Assembly: GCF_001421715.1 (NCBI RefSeq)
Contig: NZ_LMKP01000041.1
Span: forward strand, 388,855 to 452,854
DNA from: Sphingomonas sp. Leaf22
GTDB taxonomy: Bacteria > Pseudomonadota > Alphaproteobacteria > Sphingomonadales > Sphingomonadaceae
Length of the DNA stretch: 64,000 nucleotides
Reading direction: 5' to 3'
Part shown: in pieces, positions 46,781 to 54,325 of the stretch
Layout of the letters: every line of letters starts with the position of its first letter
How positions within the stretch are numbered: position 1 is the stretch's first letter
Made by a program: the position numbers and the translations under genes
The notes under the pieces: generated by a model
The model's input: only the letters and a program-made list of their open reading frames with translations
The model's database searches: none
What the model was told of the DNA's origin: nothing

Positions 46781-48444
46781 TGCGCGCACTCCATCTGCTC
46801 CATCGGTCGCTGGCGGCGACGCTGTCGATCGTGCTGGTCGCCGGGCCGGTGCTGCCCGTGGCCGCCGCCGCGCCGGCACCCACGGCACCCGCCGTCCGCG
46901 CCGCCCGCATCGGCACGCCCGCCGCCGGCGTCCAGCGGCCGACCAACGACGTCCAGTTGTCGATCGGTCAGGGCGAACTCATCACCCTGCCCTCCAATGT
47001 CGTCGACGTGTGGGTGTCCAATCCCGGCGCGGCCGACGTCTATGTCGGCAATCCGCGCCAGATCCATCTGTTCGGCAAGGCCGATGGCGAAGCGACGGTG
47101 TTCGCCACCAACGCGAGCGGCGCAGTGATCTATTCGGCCAATGTCCGGGTGGGGCAGAACCTGACTTCGCTCGACCGGATGCTGAAGGCGGCGATGCCGG
47201 AAGCCGATATCCGCGTGACGACCGTCGGCCAGCTCGCGGTACTGAACGGCACCATCGCCTCGCCCGCCGACAGTGCGCAGGCCGAACGGCTGGTCGTGTC
47301 GCTGCTCAACCCCGGCGTTGCGACGTCCGATCCGAATGCGGTGCTGAAGATCGCGGTCATCAACCGGCTGAAGCTGGCGACGCCGCTACAGGTCAATCTG
47401 CAGGTCCGCATTGCCGAGGTCAGCCGCAACTTCGTCAAGAATATCGGCGTCAACCTGACGTCGCGCGACCGTTCGGGTGGCTTCCTGTTCGGGATCGCAC
47501 AGGGGCGGCAGGGTACGATCACCACCGTGCCCGGCATCCCCGGATCCTCGCAGGTCATCGACGCCAACCGCGCCCGGATCGGCGACACCGTGTTCACCGC
47601 TCCGGCCAAAAGCTTGACCGGAACGACGCTCAACCTTGCCGGCCGGCTGCTCGGTCTCGAACTGCTCGGCGCGCTCGATCTGGGCGAACGCATCGGTCAG
47701 GTGACGACGCTCGCCAATCCCAACCTGACCGCCCTGTCGGGAGAGACGGGATCGTTCCTTGCCGGCGGTGAGATCCCGATCCCGGTCAGCCAGGGCCTCG
47801 GCGCGGTGTCGGTGCAGTACAAGCAATATGGCGTCAGCCTCGCCTACACCCCGACCGTGCTGGCCGACGGGCGCATCTCGCTGCGCGTCCGGCCCGAAGT
47901 GTCGCAACTGTCGGCGGCGGGCGCGGTCCAGATCGACGGGACCACCATCCCCGCGCTCACCACCCGCCGGGCCGAAACCACGGTCGAACTGGGATCGGGG
48001 CAGAGCATGATGATCGGCGGCCTGCTGTCGAACAGCCACGACAATTCGATCGACAAGGCCCCCGGCCTCGGCGACCTGCCGATCCTCGGCTCGCTGTTCC
48101 GCTCGAACGGTTTCACCCGCAACGAAACCGAACTGGTCATCGTTATCACCCCCTATCTGGTGAAGCCGGTCGACAGCCAGTCGCGCATCGCGCTGCCGAC
48201 CGACGCCTATTCCAGTCCCGGCGATGTCGAACGCGTGCTGATGGGCCAGTTGCAGGGGCAGCGCCGTCCCGATCCGCGCCCGGTGCCGACCATGGCACCG
48301 CAGGGTCCGGCCCGGCCGTCGATCGGCCTGACCGCGCAGGTGCCGGTCGACCCCGCCACCGACACCGCCGACCCCGTCCCGCCCGCCCCGCGCAAGGGCG
48401 ACCGCAAGGCCGGGCCGATCACCCCCGGTTTCAGCATTCAGTGA
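46780..48444 (+). CDS. cpaC: Flp pilus outer-membrane secretin CpaC
   Basis: A 554-residue secretin. It has a signal peptide (about 1-33) and an N-terminal BON-like/pilus domain (LSIGQGELITLPSNVVDVWVSNP, then VYVGNPRQIHLFGKADGEATVFATN). The secretin core has VNLQVRIAEVSRNFVKNIGVNL, ANPNLTALSGETGSFLAGGEIPIPV and GLGDLPILGSLFRSNGFTRNETELVIVITPYLV, and the tail is Pro-rich. It makes the ring through which the pilus leaves the cell. It lies between cpaB and cpaD with overlapping ends. Confidence 0.95.
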   Translation: MRALHLLHRSLAATLSIVLVAGPVLPVAAAAPAPTAPAVRAARIGTPAAGVQRPTNDVQLSIGQGELITLPSNVVDVWVSNPGAADVYVGNPRQIHLFGKADGEATVFATNASGAVIYSANVRVGQNLTSLDRMLKAAMPEADIRVTTVGQLAVLNGTIASPADSAQAERLVVSLLNPGVATSDPNAVLKIAVINRLKLATPLQVNLQVRIAEVSRNFVKNIGVNLTSRDRSGGFLFGIAQGRQGTITTVPGIPGSSQVIDANRARIGDTVFTAPAKSLTGTTLNLAGRLLGLELLGALDLGERIGQVTTLANPNLTALSGETGSFLAGGEIPIPVSQGLGAVSVQYKQYGVSLAYTPTVLADGRISLRVRPEVSQLSAAGAVQIDGTTIPALTTRRAETTVELGSGQSMMIGGLLSNSHDNSIDKAPGLGDLPILGSLFRSNGFTRNETELVIVITPYLVKPVDSQSRIALPTDAYSSPGDVERVLMGQLQGQRRPDPRPVPTMAPQGPARPSIGLTAQVPVDPATDTADPVPPAPRKGDRKAGPITPGFSIQ

Positions 48445-48455
48445 GGCACGCTTCG

Positions 48456-49106
48456 ATGACCCTCCTCCGCATCCTCGCGCTCGGTTCCGCGCTGGCCGTC
48501 GGCGGCTGTTCCGGCACCGTCAATCGCGGCGTCGAATCGGTCCACCAGCCGGTCGTCTCGCGCGCCGCGTATGCGTTCGACGTCGCTGCCGGTCCCGGCG
48601 GCCTGGCTCCGGGCGAACGCGCCCGCCTCGCCGGCTGGCTGGAAACGATGCGCCTGCGCTATGGCGACGAGATCGGCATCGACGGTGCCGGTGACGAACC
48701 CGGCGTGCAGGCCGATGTCGCGGCAGAGGCGGCGCGCGTCGGGCTGTTGCTCGCCGACGCCGTCCCGCCGACGCCGGGCGCGATCGCACCGGGCACCGTC
48801 CGCGTCGTCGTGTCGCGCATGACCGCGTCGGTGCCGGGCTGTCCCGACACGTCGCGCACCTATCAGCCCAATTTCGAGGCGCAAACCTCGTCCGATTTCG
48901 GTTGCGCGACCAATTCCAACCTTGCCGCGATGGTCGCACGTCCCGGCGATCTGGTCCTCGGTCGATCGGCTCCGGGCACCACCGACACCATGGTGAACAG
49001 CAAGGCGGTCGGCGCGCTGCGGCGCGCGGCACCCAGCGGCAATGGCGGACAGGTCACCAACAGCGCCGGCAGCGCCAGTGGATCGAGCGGGAGCAGCAAG
49101 CAGTGA
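48456..49106 (+). CDS. cpaD: Pilus assembly lipoprotein CpaD
   Basis: A 216-residue lipoprotein (signal peptide with lipobox VGGC near residue 18) of the CpaD family, recognised by QPVVSRAAYAFDVAAG and PGCPDTSRTYQPNFEAQTSSDFGCATNSNLAAMVARPGDLVLGR. It probably helps place the CpaC ring. The last 25 residues are Gly/Ser/Asn-rich. ATG 48456 has GAGG 13 bases upstream, and an in-frame GTG at 48441 overlaps the cpaC stop. The end overlaps cpaE by four bases. Confidence 0.92.
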   Translation: MTLLRILALGSALAVGGCSGTVNRGVESVHQPVVSRAAYAFDVAAGPGGLAPGERARLAGWLETMRLRYGDEIGIDGAGDEPGVQADVAAEAARVGLLLADAVPPTPGAIAPGTVRVVVSRMTASVPGCPDTSRTYQPNFEAQTSSDFGCATNSNLAAMVARPGDLVLGRSAPGTTDTMVNSKAVGALRRAAPSGNGGQVTNSAGSASGSSGSSKQ

Positions 49107-50380
49107 ACGCGCCCTTCTCACTCGGCAAATCCGCTACCCGCGAACCCTTCATCGCCTTTGTCTGCGACGAATTTTCCGGCGACACGCTGCGCAGCGTCGC
49201 CACCGAACATGGCTGGCCGACCGAAAAGGTGCTGAAGGGCGGCCTGCGCAATGCGGTGCAGACGCTGGCGGTCTCAGCCAGCCCGCACGTGCTGCTGGTC
49301 GATCTGTCCGAATCGGGCGATCCGCTCAACGACATCAACGGTCTCGCCGAAGTCTGCGAACCCGGCACGATCGTGATCGCCACCGGGCAGGTCAACGACG
49401 TCCGCCTGTACCGCGATCTCGTGGCCAGCGGCATTCACGACTATCTGCTGAAGCCGCTCAACCCCGACATGGTCCGCGATTCGATCGTACAGGCCCATGC
49501 CCTGCTGAACGCGCCGAAGACCGCCGAGGCGTCGACCGAGCGTCCGCACAGCGCCACCGCGATCATCGGTACGCGCGGCGGCGCGGGCGCATCGACCGTC
49601 GCGACCTCGCTCGCATGGCTGATGGGCGAGCAGGAAAAGCGTACGACCGCGCTGCTCGACCTCGACGTGCATTTCGGCACCGGTGCGCTGGCACTCGATC
49701 TCGAACCCGGTCGCGGCCTGACCGACGCGATCGAAAATCCCAGCCGTATCGACGGACTGTTCATCGAACGCGCGATGGTGCGGGCGGGCGAACGGCTGTC
49801 GGTGCTGTCGGCCGAAGCGCCGATCAACGCCCCGATCGACACCGACGGCAGCGCCTTCTACCAGTTGCAGGAGGAGATGCGGAACGCGTTCGAATGCACG
49901 ATCGTCGACCTGCCGCGCGGCATGCTGGTCAACCACCCGCATCTGATCGAAGAGGTGCAGACCGCGGTCATCGTCACCGAAATGACGCTGGCGGCGGCGC
50001 GCGATACCATTCGACTGCTGTCGTGGTTCCGCTCCAACGCACCGCACGTCAAGGTGCTGCTGCTCGCCAACCGCGTCCAGCCGCTGGCCGCACAGGAAAT
50101 CAGCCGCAAGGATTTCGAAGGGTCGATCGAACGCAAGCTCGACTTCACGATGGCGTTCGACGGCAAGCTGGCGGCACAGGCGGCCAAGCTCGGCAAGCCG
50201 CTGGCCGAAGCGGCCAGGGGCAACCGCGCCATCGCGCCGCTGGTCGATCTCGCGCGGCATCTGTGTCGCCTGACCGAGGTCGAGGACGACGCGGCGGCCG
50301 AACCGGCCAAGGGGGGCACGTCGCTGGTCGGCAAACTCGCGAAGCTGCGCGCGCGCCTACCGGTCAAGGCGAAGAAGTAG
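49103..50380 (+). CDS. cpaE: Pilus localisation ATPase CpaE
   Basis: A 425-residue MinD/ParA-like ATPase with an N-terminal receiver-like domain (about 15-135, VLLVDLSESGDPLNDI) and a deviant Walker A, GTRGGAGAST, near 155. The later LLDLDVHFGTGALALDLEPGRGL and IVDLPRGMLVNHPH are family features. CpaE places the pilus machinery at a cell pole in Caulobacter. GTG 49103 overlaps the cpaD stop (GTGA) and has GGGAGC upstream. In most loci the secretion ATPase gene cpaF follows; here tadB follows after 16 bases. Confidence 0.94.
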   Translation: MNAPFSLGKSATREPFIAFVCDEFSGDTLRSVATEHGWPTEKVLKGGLRNAVQTLAVSASPHVLLVDLSESGDPLNDINGLAEVCEPGTIVIATGQVNDVRLYRDLVASGIHDYLLKPLNPDMVRDSIVQAHALLNAPKTAEASTERPHSATAIIGTRGGAGASTVATSLAWLMGEQEKRTTALLDLDVHFGTGALALDLEPGRGLTDAIENPSRIDGLFIERAMVRAGERLSVLSAEAPINAPIDTDGSAFYQLQEEMRNAFECTIVDLPRGMLVNHPHLIEEVQTAVIVTEMTLAAARDTIRLLSWFRSNAPHVKVLLLANRVQPLAAQEISRKDFEGSIERKLDFTMAFDGKLAAQAAKLGKPLAEAARGNRAIAPLVDLARHLCRLTEVEDDAAAEPAKGGTSLVGKLAKLRARLPVKAKK

Positions 50381-50396
50381 GAGCGCGGGCACGGTC

Positions 50397-51374
50397 ATGG
50401 CGATCCTCCCGATCCTGCTGCTGGGTGCCGGCGCGCTGCTGACGCTGACGCTGCTCGCCGTCGCCTTTTCGGGGCCATCGGGCGAACGTGCCCGCAGTCG
50501 CCGGCTGCTGGCGGTCCGCGAACGCCATGCGTCGTCCGCCAGCGCGACCGCGATGGAGGCGCAGATGCGCCGCATCGGCAACCGGGGCGCGACGCGCGGC
50601 GACCGCGCCGCCGCCCGCCTCCTCCCCAATGTCGAACAACTGCAACTCAGACTGCAACGCACCGGCCACAACTGGACCCTCGCCCAATATGGGCAGGCGA
50701 CGCTGGGCGTGATCGCCGTCCTGTTCGCGTATCTGTTGTTCAAGGGGATGCCGGCGCTGTTGGCGCTGTTCATGGCGATCTCGGTCGGGCTCGGCCTGCC
50801 GCACATGGTCGTCAGCTATTTCATCAAACGGCGCATCGTCCGCTTCACCGCAAAGTTTCCCGACGCGATCGAATTGCTGGTCCGCGGCCTGCGCTCGGGC
50901 CTGCCGATCACCGAGACCATGACCGTCGTCGGCCAGGAAGTCGACGGTCCGGTGGGCGAGGAATTCCGGTTGGTGAGCGACCGGATGAAGATCGGCCGTT
51001 CGCTCGACGCTGCGTTGCAGGAAAGTGGCGACCGGCTCGGCACGCCCGAATTCCAGTTCTTCATCATCACCATCGCCATCCAGCGCGAAACCGGCGGCAA
51101 CCTTGCCGAAACGCTCGCCAATCTGGCTGACGTGCTGCGCAAGCGGTCGCAGATGAAGCTGAAGATCAAGGCGATGTCGTCCGAATCCAAGGCGTCGGCC
51201 TATATCATCGGATCGTTGCCCTTCATCGTCTTCGCGCTGATCTGGACCATCAACGGCAAATATATGCAGAGCTTTTTCGTCGATCAGCGGCTGATGATCA
51301 TCGGTGCCGGCGGCGTGCTGTGGATGGCGATCGGGGCGTTCATCATGTCCAAGATGATCAATTTCGAGATTTGA
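50397..51374 (+). CDS. tadB: Pilus platform protein TadB
   Basis: A 325-residue inner-membrane protein with the type II secretion F domain (FPDAIELLVRGLRSGLPITETM, then LGTPEFQFFIITIAIQRETGGNLAETLANLADVLRKR). A leading helix, a central pair and two C-terminal helices are visible. It forms the platform with TadC. The ATG has GGAG upstream. It is tight against cpaE (16 bases) and tadC (four bases). Confidence 0.94.
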   Translation: MAILPILLLGAGALLTLTLLAVAFSGPSGERARSRRLLAVRERHASSASATAMEAQMRRIGNRGATRGDRAAARLLPNVEQLQLRLQRTGHNWTLAQYGQATLGVIAVLFAYLLFKGMPALLALFMAISVGLGLPHMVVSYFIKRRIVRFTAKFPDAIELLVRGLRSGLPITETMTVVGQEVDGPVGEEFRLVSDRMKIGRSLDAALQESGDRLGTPEFQFFIITIAIQRETGGNLAETLANLADVLRKRSQMKLKIKAMSSESKASAYIIGSLPFIVFALIWTINGKYMQSFFVDQRLMIIGAGGVLWMAIGAFIMSKMINFEI

Positions 51375-51378
51375 TGCG

Positions 51379-52371
51379 ATGCTGACCGCCTCCGCCCCGA
51401 CCATCTTGGGTTTCGACATGGGCAATGTCGCGACGATGCTGTCGGGCATCGCCGCCTTGTCGATGCTGGTCGCCATCTATGTCGCGACGTCGGTCCGCGA
51501 TCCGATGGCGCGCCGGGTGAAGGCGCTGAACGACCGTCGCGAACAGCTGAAGGCCGGCATCACCGCCTCCACCAGCAAGCGCCGCGCCAAGCTGGTGCAG
51601 AAGAACGAGGCGGCCGACCGCATCCGCGAACTGCTCGGTTCGATGAAGATGCTGCAGGATTCGCAGCTGAAGGCCGCGCAGCTGAAACTGATGCAGGCCG
51701 GCATCCGGTCGAAGGATTGGGCGGTCGCGGTCATTTTCGGCCGGCTGATGCTGCCGATCCTGTTCGGTCTGCCGACGATCTATATCGTCTATGGCACCGA
51801 CAGTTTTGCCGACTGGTCGCCGTTCAAGGCCTATGGCCTCGTCGCGGGTACGCTGATCCTCGCGTACAAGGGCCCCGACATCTATCTCAAGAACCGGATC
51901 AGCAAACGGACCGACGCGATCCGCAAGGGGCTGCCCGATGCGCTCGACCTGCTGGTGATCTGTGCCGAGGCAGGGCTGACCGTCGATGCCGCCTTTACCC
52001 GCGTCGCGCGCGAACTCGGCCGGGCCTATCCCGAACTGGGCGAGGAATTCTCGCTCACCGCGATCGAACTGGGTTTTCTGACCGAGCGGCGGCAGGCGTT
52101 CGAAAACCTTGCGCTGCGCATCAACCTCGACGCGGTGAAGGGCGTGGTGACGACCATGATCCAGACCGAGAGATACGGCACCCCGCTGGCCAGCGCGCTG
52201 CGCGTCCTGTCGGCGGAATTCCGCAACGAACGCATGATGCGCGCCGAAGAAAAGGCAGCCCGTCTTCCCGCAATTATGACCGTGCCGCTGATCCTGTTCA
52301 TCCTTCCCACCCTCTTCGTCGTCATCCTCGGCCCGGCGGCCTGCAGCATCAGCGACGCGTTCAGCAAGTAG
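51379..52371 (+). CDS. tadC: Pilus platform protein TadC
   Basis: A 330-residue partner of TadB with the same F domain (GLPDALDLLVICAEAGLTVDAAFTRVARELG, then GFLTERRQAFENLALRINLDAVKGVVTTMIQTERYGTPLASALRVLSAE). Four or five hydrophobic stretches are seen, with PLILFILPTLFVVILGPA at the end. It is the last typical cpa/tad gene in this operon. Neither the pilin, cpaF nor tadG genes are found here. Confidence 0.93.
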   Translation: MLTASAPTILGFDMGNVATMLSGIAALSMLVAIYVATSVRDPMARRVKALNDRREQLKAGITASTSKRRAKLVQKNEAADRIRELLGSMKMLQDSQLKAAQLKLMQAGIRSKDWAVAVIFGRLMLPILFGLPTIYIVYGTDSFADWSPFKAYGLVAGTLILAYKGPDIYLKNRISKRTDAIRKGLPDALDLLVICAEAGLTVDAAFTRVARELGRAYPELGEEFSLTAIELGFLTERRQAFENLALRINLDAVKGVVTTMIQTERYGTPLASALRVLSAEFRNERMMRAEEKAARLPAIMTVPLILFILPTLFVVILGPAACSISDAFSK

Positions 52372-52446
52372 CGCGCGGCCGGTCGGGCGCGGAACGCCGC
52401 CCCCGCCCGACCGTTGTCGCCCCGTACTCACCGAAGGGGCCCGCAC

Positions 52447-52992
52447 ATGCTGTTCCAGACGCCGACCCAATTCGCGGTTCTCGCGCTCGTTCTTCTCGCC
52501 GGCTGGTTTTTCGGCCTCGCCTCGTCCTCGGGCGGCAAGAAGTGGAAACAGCGGTTCCGCGACGAGGAAGCCGCCCACAAGGCGTATCGTACCGAAGTCG
52601 CCACCGACCTGAAGACCCGCGAAGCCCGGCTGCACGAGGTCGAGGTCGAGCGCGACCGGCTCCAGAAGGAACGCACCACCGCGACGACCGCCACCACCAC
52701 CGCCGCCGCGACCGCCGGTGCCGCAAGCACTAGCCATGGCGGCGGCTTCTTCGGCTGGGGCCGCGACAATCTCTCGCGCATCCGCGGCATCGATCCCGAT
52801 CTGGAGTCGGTGCTGAACGCACGCGGCATCAAGACCTACCGCTCGATCGAGGGGTTGAGCGAAGCCGACGAACGCGCGCTGGAGGATGATCTGCGCCTGC
52901 GCTCCGGCACGATCGATCATGAACGCTGGCGCGAACAGGCGGCGATGCTCCGCGAAGGCCGCGACGACGACCATGGCAGCCGCTGGGGTTGA
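52447..52992 (+). CDS. Membrane-anchored protein with coiled coil and helix-hairpin-helix-like end
   Basis: A 181-residue protein with one N-terminal membrane helix (FAVLALVLLAGWFFGLA), a charged coiled-coil stretch (residues about 30-78), an Ala/Thr linker and a C-terminal domain. The last reads NLSRIRGIDPDLESVLNARGIKTYRSIEGLSEADERALEDDL. That final domain looks like the helix-hairpin-helix fold seen in predicted 5' nuclease-like proteins with membrane anchors, although its ligand is unknown. ATG 52447 has AAGGGG upstream. It follows tadC by 75 bases and might belong to the pilus operon. Confidence 0.7.
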   Translation: MLFQTPTQFAVLALVLLAGWFFGLASSSGGKKWKQRFRDEEAAHKAYRTEVATDLKTREARLHEVEVERDRLQKERTTATTATTTAAATAGAASTSHGGGFFGWGRDNLSRIRGIDPDLESVLNARGIKTYRSIEGLSEADERALEDDLRLRSGTIDHERWREQAAMLREGRDDDHGSRWG

Positions 52993-52996
52993 TCGG

Positions 52997-53419
52997 TTAG
53001 GCGGTGCAAGGGTCCCGCGCGTCGAAGGCGCGCTGGGCGGCCAGCACCGCACCGATCCGCTGTTCCGACCACATCATCAGCGTGCGTAACGCATCGATCA
53101 GTTCGCCGCCCATCGGCGTGATCGTATAAGTCACGCTGACGGGCTTGGTCGCGACGACACTTCGCGTCACCAGTCCGTCCCGTTCGAGCATCCGCAGCGT
53201 CTGGCTCAGCATCTTTTGCGACACCCCGGCGATCCGTCGCTTCAGTTCGTTGAACCGGCCGGGTCGTTCGCTCAGCAGCAACAGCACCAATACGCTCCAT
53301 TTGTCCCCGATCCGGTCGAGCAACAGCCGGGTCGGGCAATCGGCGTCGAACACGTCGCCCTTGCGCCACGCGGTTTCCGGCAGGGTACCGGGTATCGAAA
53401 AAGTACCTTCTTGCATCAT
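52997..53419 (-). CDS. HxlR-family transcriptional regulator
   Basis: A 140-residue winged-helix protein. DCPTRLLLDRIGDKWSVLVLLLLSERPGRFNELKRRIAGVSQKMLSQTLRMLERDGLV is the HxlR signature, followed by VTYTITPMGGEL for the wing. A Cys near residue 28 begins the domain, as in redox- or quinone-responsive members. It is divergent from the NAD(P)-binding gene and likely represses it through the palindromes in the gap. The start at 53419 or the next ATG at 53416 cannot be separated. Confidence 0.9.
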   Translation of the reverse strand: MMQEGTFSIPGTLPETAWRKGDVFDADCPTRLLLDRIGDKWSVLVLLLLSERPGRFNELKRRIAGVSQKMLSQTLRMLERDGLVTRSVVATKPVSVTYTITPMGGELIDALRTLMMWSEQRIGAVLAAQRAFDARDPCTA

Positions 53420-53420
53420 G

Positions 53421-53460
53421 GGTATCCGTATAGCACGTGGTACCCATTGGATACCAATGG
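53421..53460. promoter_or_regulatory. Palindromic operators between HxlR gene and oxidoreductase
   Basis: CCATTGGATACCAATGG (53444-53460) is a perfect 7-bp inverted repeat with a 3-bp spacer, ending nine bases before the oxidoreductase ATG. A wider inverted repeat GGTATCC...GGATACC (53421-53427 and 53449-53455) with GGTACC in its middle overlaps it. Their position fits binding sites of the adjacent HxlR regulator. Confidence 0.55.
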
Positions 53461-53469
53461 AGATGCACG

Positions 53470-54078
53470 ATGGATGTTGTGGTACTGGGCGCAAGCGGCA
53501 ATGCCGGTTCGGAGATTACGCGCGAGCTCGCCAACCGCGGGCACCACGTCCGCGCCATCGCGCGCAAGCCCGATGCCATCCCCGACCTGCCCGGCGTTAC
53601 CCGGATCGCCGGCGATGCTCATGACGCCAGTGAATTGGCCGAACGGATCGCCGGGGCCGACGCGGTCATCAGCGCGCTGCATTTCGACGTCACCGCCGAC
53701 ACGCTGCTCGCGGCGTTGCGCAAGGCGGGGGTCGGACGGCTGCTGGTCACCGGGGGTGCCGCCAGCCTGGAGATCGCGCCGGGCGTACGGCTGATCGATT
53801 CGCCCGACTTTCCCGCCGAATGGCGCGACTTCGCGATGGGCGGCATCGCCTTTCTCGACGCGCTGCGCCCGGTACAGGACGTGGACTGGACGTTCTTCTC
53901 GCCCGCCGCGCTGATCGAACCGGGCGAGCGCACCGGGAAGTACCGGCTCGGCACCGATACGCTGGTCACCGACGATGCCGGGGTCAGCCGGATCAGCTTC
54001 GCCGACTTCGCGATCGCGATGGTCGACGAGCTGGAGGCCCATCGCCACCCCCGCGCCCGCTTCACCGCCGCCTATTGA
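53470..54078 (+). CDS. NAD(P)-binding oxidoreductase (atypical SDR, NmrA/YwnB-like)
   Basis: A 202-residue Rossmann protein with nucleotide-binding VVVLGASGNAGSEITREL at 3-20. It has ALHFDVTADTLLAALRKAGVGRLLVTGGAASLEI in the middle and DWTFFSPAALIEPGERTGKYRLG later, typical of small NAD(P)H-binding SDR-a5-type proteins. There is no Tyr-x-x-x-Lys active site, so it may be a reductase of quinones or an NADPH sensor. ATG 53470 has GGAG upstream. It is divergent from the HxlR gene, its probable regulator. Confidence 0.87.
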   Translation: MDVVVLGASGNAGSEITRELANRGHHVRAIARKPDAIPDLPGVTRIAGDAHDASELAERIAGADAVISALHFDVTADTLLAALRKAGVGRLLVTGGAASLEIAPGVRLIDSPDFPAEWRDFAMGGIAFLDALRPVQDVDWTFFSPAALIEPGERTGKYRLGTDTLVTDDAGVSRISFADFAIAMVDELEAHRHPRARFTAAY

Positions 54079-54088
54079 AACCGCCGCG

Positions 54089-54110
54089 CGCCCCGGTTGC
54101 GACCGGGGCG
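54089..54110. terminator. Strong hairpin between convergent genes
   Basis: CGCCCCGGT-TGCG-ACCGGGGCG, a 9-bp perfect stem between the oxidoreductase and the small membrane protein gene. No T-tract follows on either side, so termination is possible but not certain. Confidence 0.45.
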
Positions 54111-54118
54111 GGGCATCA

Positions 54119-54325
54119 TCAGAACGTCACCCATTCGGGCCCGCCGGGGAACACCACGTCCTCGACCTTGTCGCCGATCTTGGTGACCGCCAGCAGGATG
54201 GCCAGCACGACGATCAGGTCGAACACGATCACCGCGCCCCAGACGAACGCCGGGTGGAACGGGCCGATGCGATCGAACCCGTCCTTGGTTACCCGCGCCG
54301 CATCGTTCGTCCGTGCGCCGCTCAC
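54119..54325 (-). CDS. Small membrane protein downstream of ppdK, 68 aa
   Basis: A 68-residue protein with one or two membrane helices (AFVWGAVIVFDLIVVLAILLAVTKIGD) and short polar ends. Its ATG overlaps the ppdK stop by four bases, so it is translated from the ppdK message. The family is unknown. Close coupling suggests constant co-production with the dikinase, with no known functional link. Confidence 0.7.
   Translation of the reverse strand: MSGARTNDAARVTKDGFDRIGPFHPAFVWGAVIVFDLIVVLAILLAVTKIGDKVEDVVFPGGPEWVTF

Noticed and set aside
50381..50396. Hidden or broken cpaF between cpaE and tadB
   Set aside because: Only 16 bases separate the genes; no remnant of an ATPase gene can be present there.
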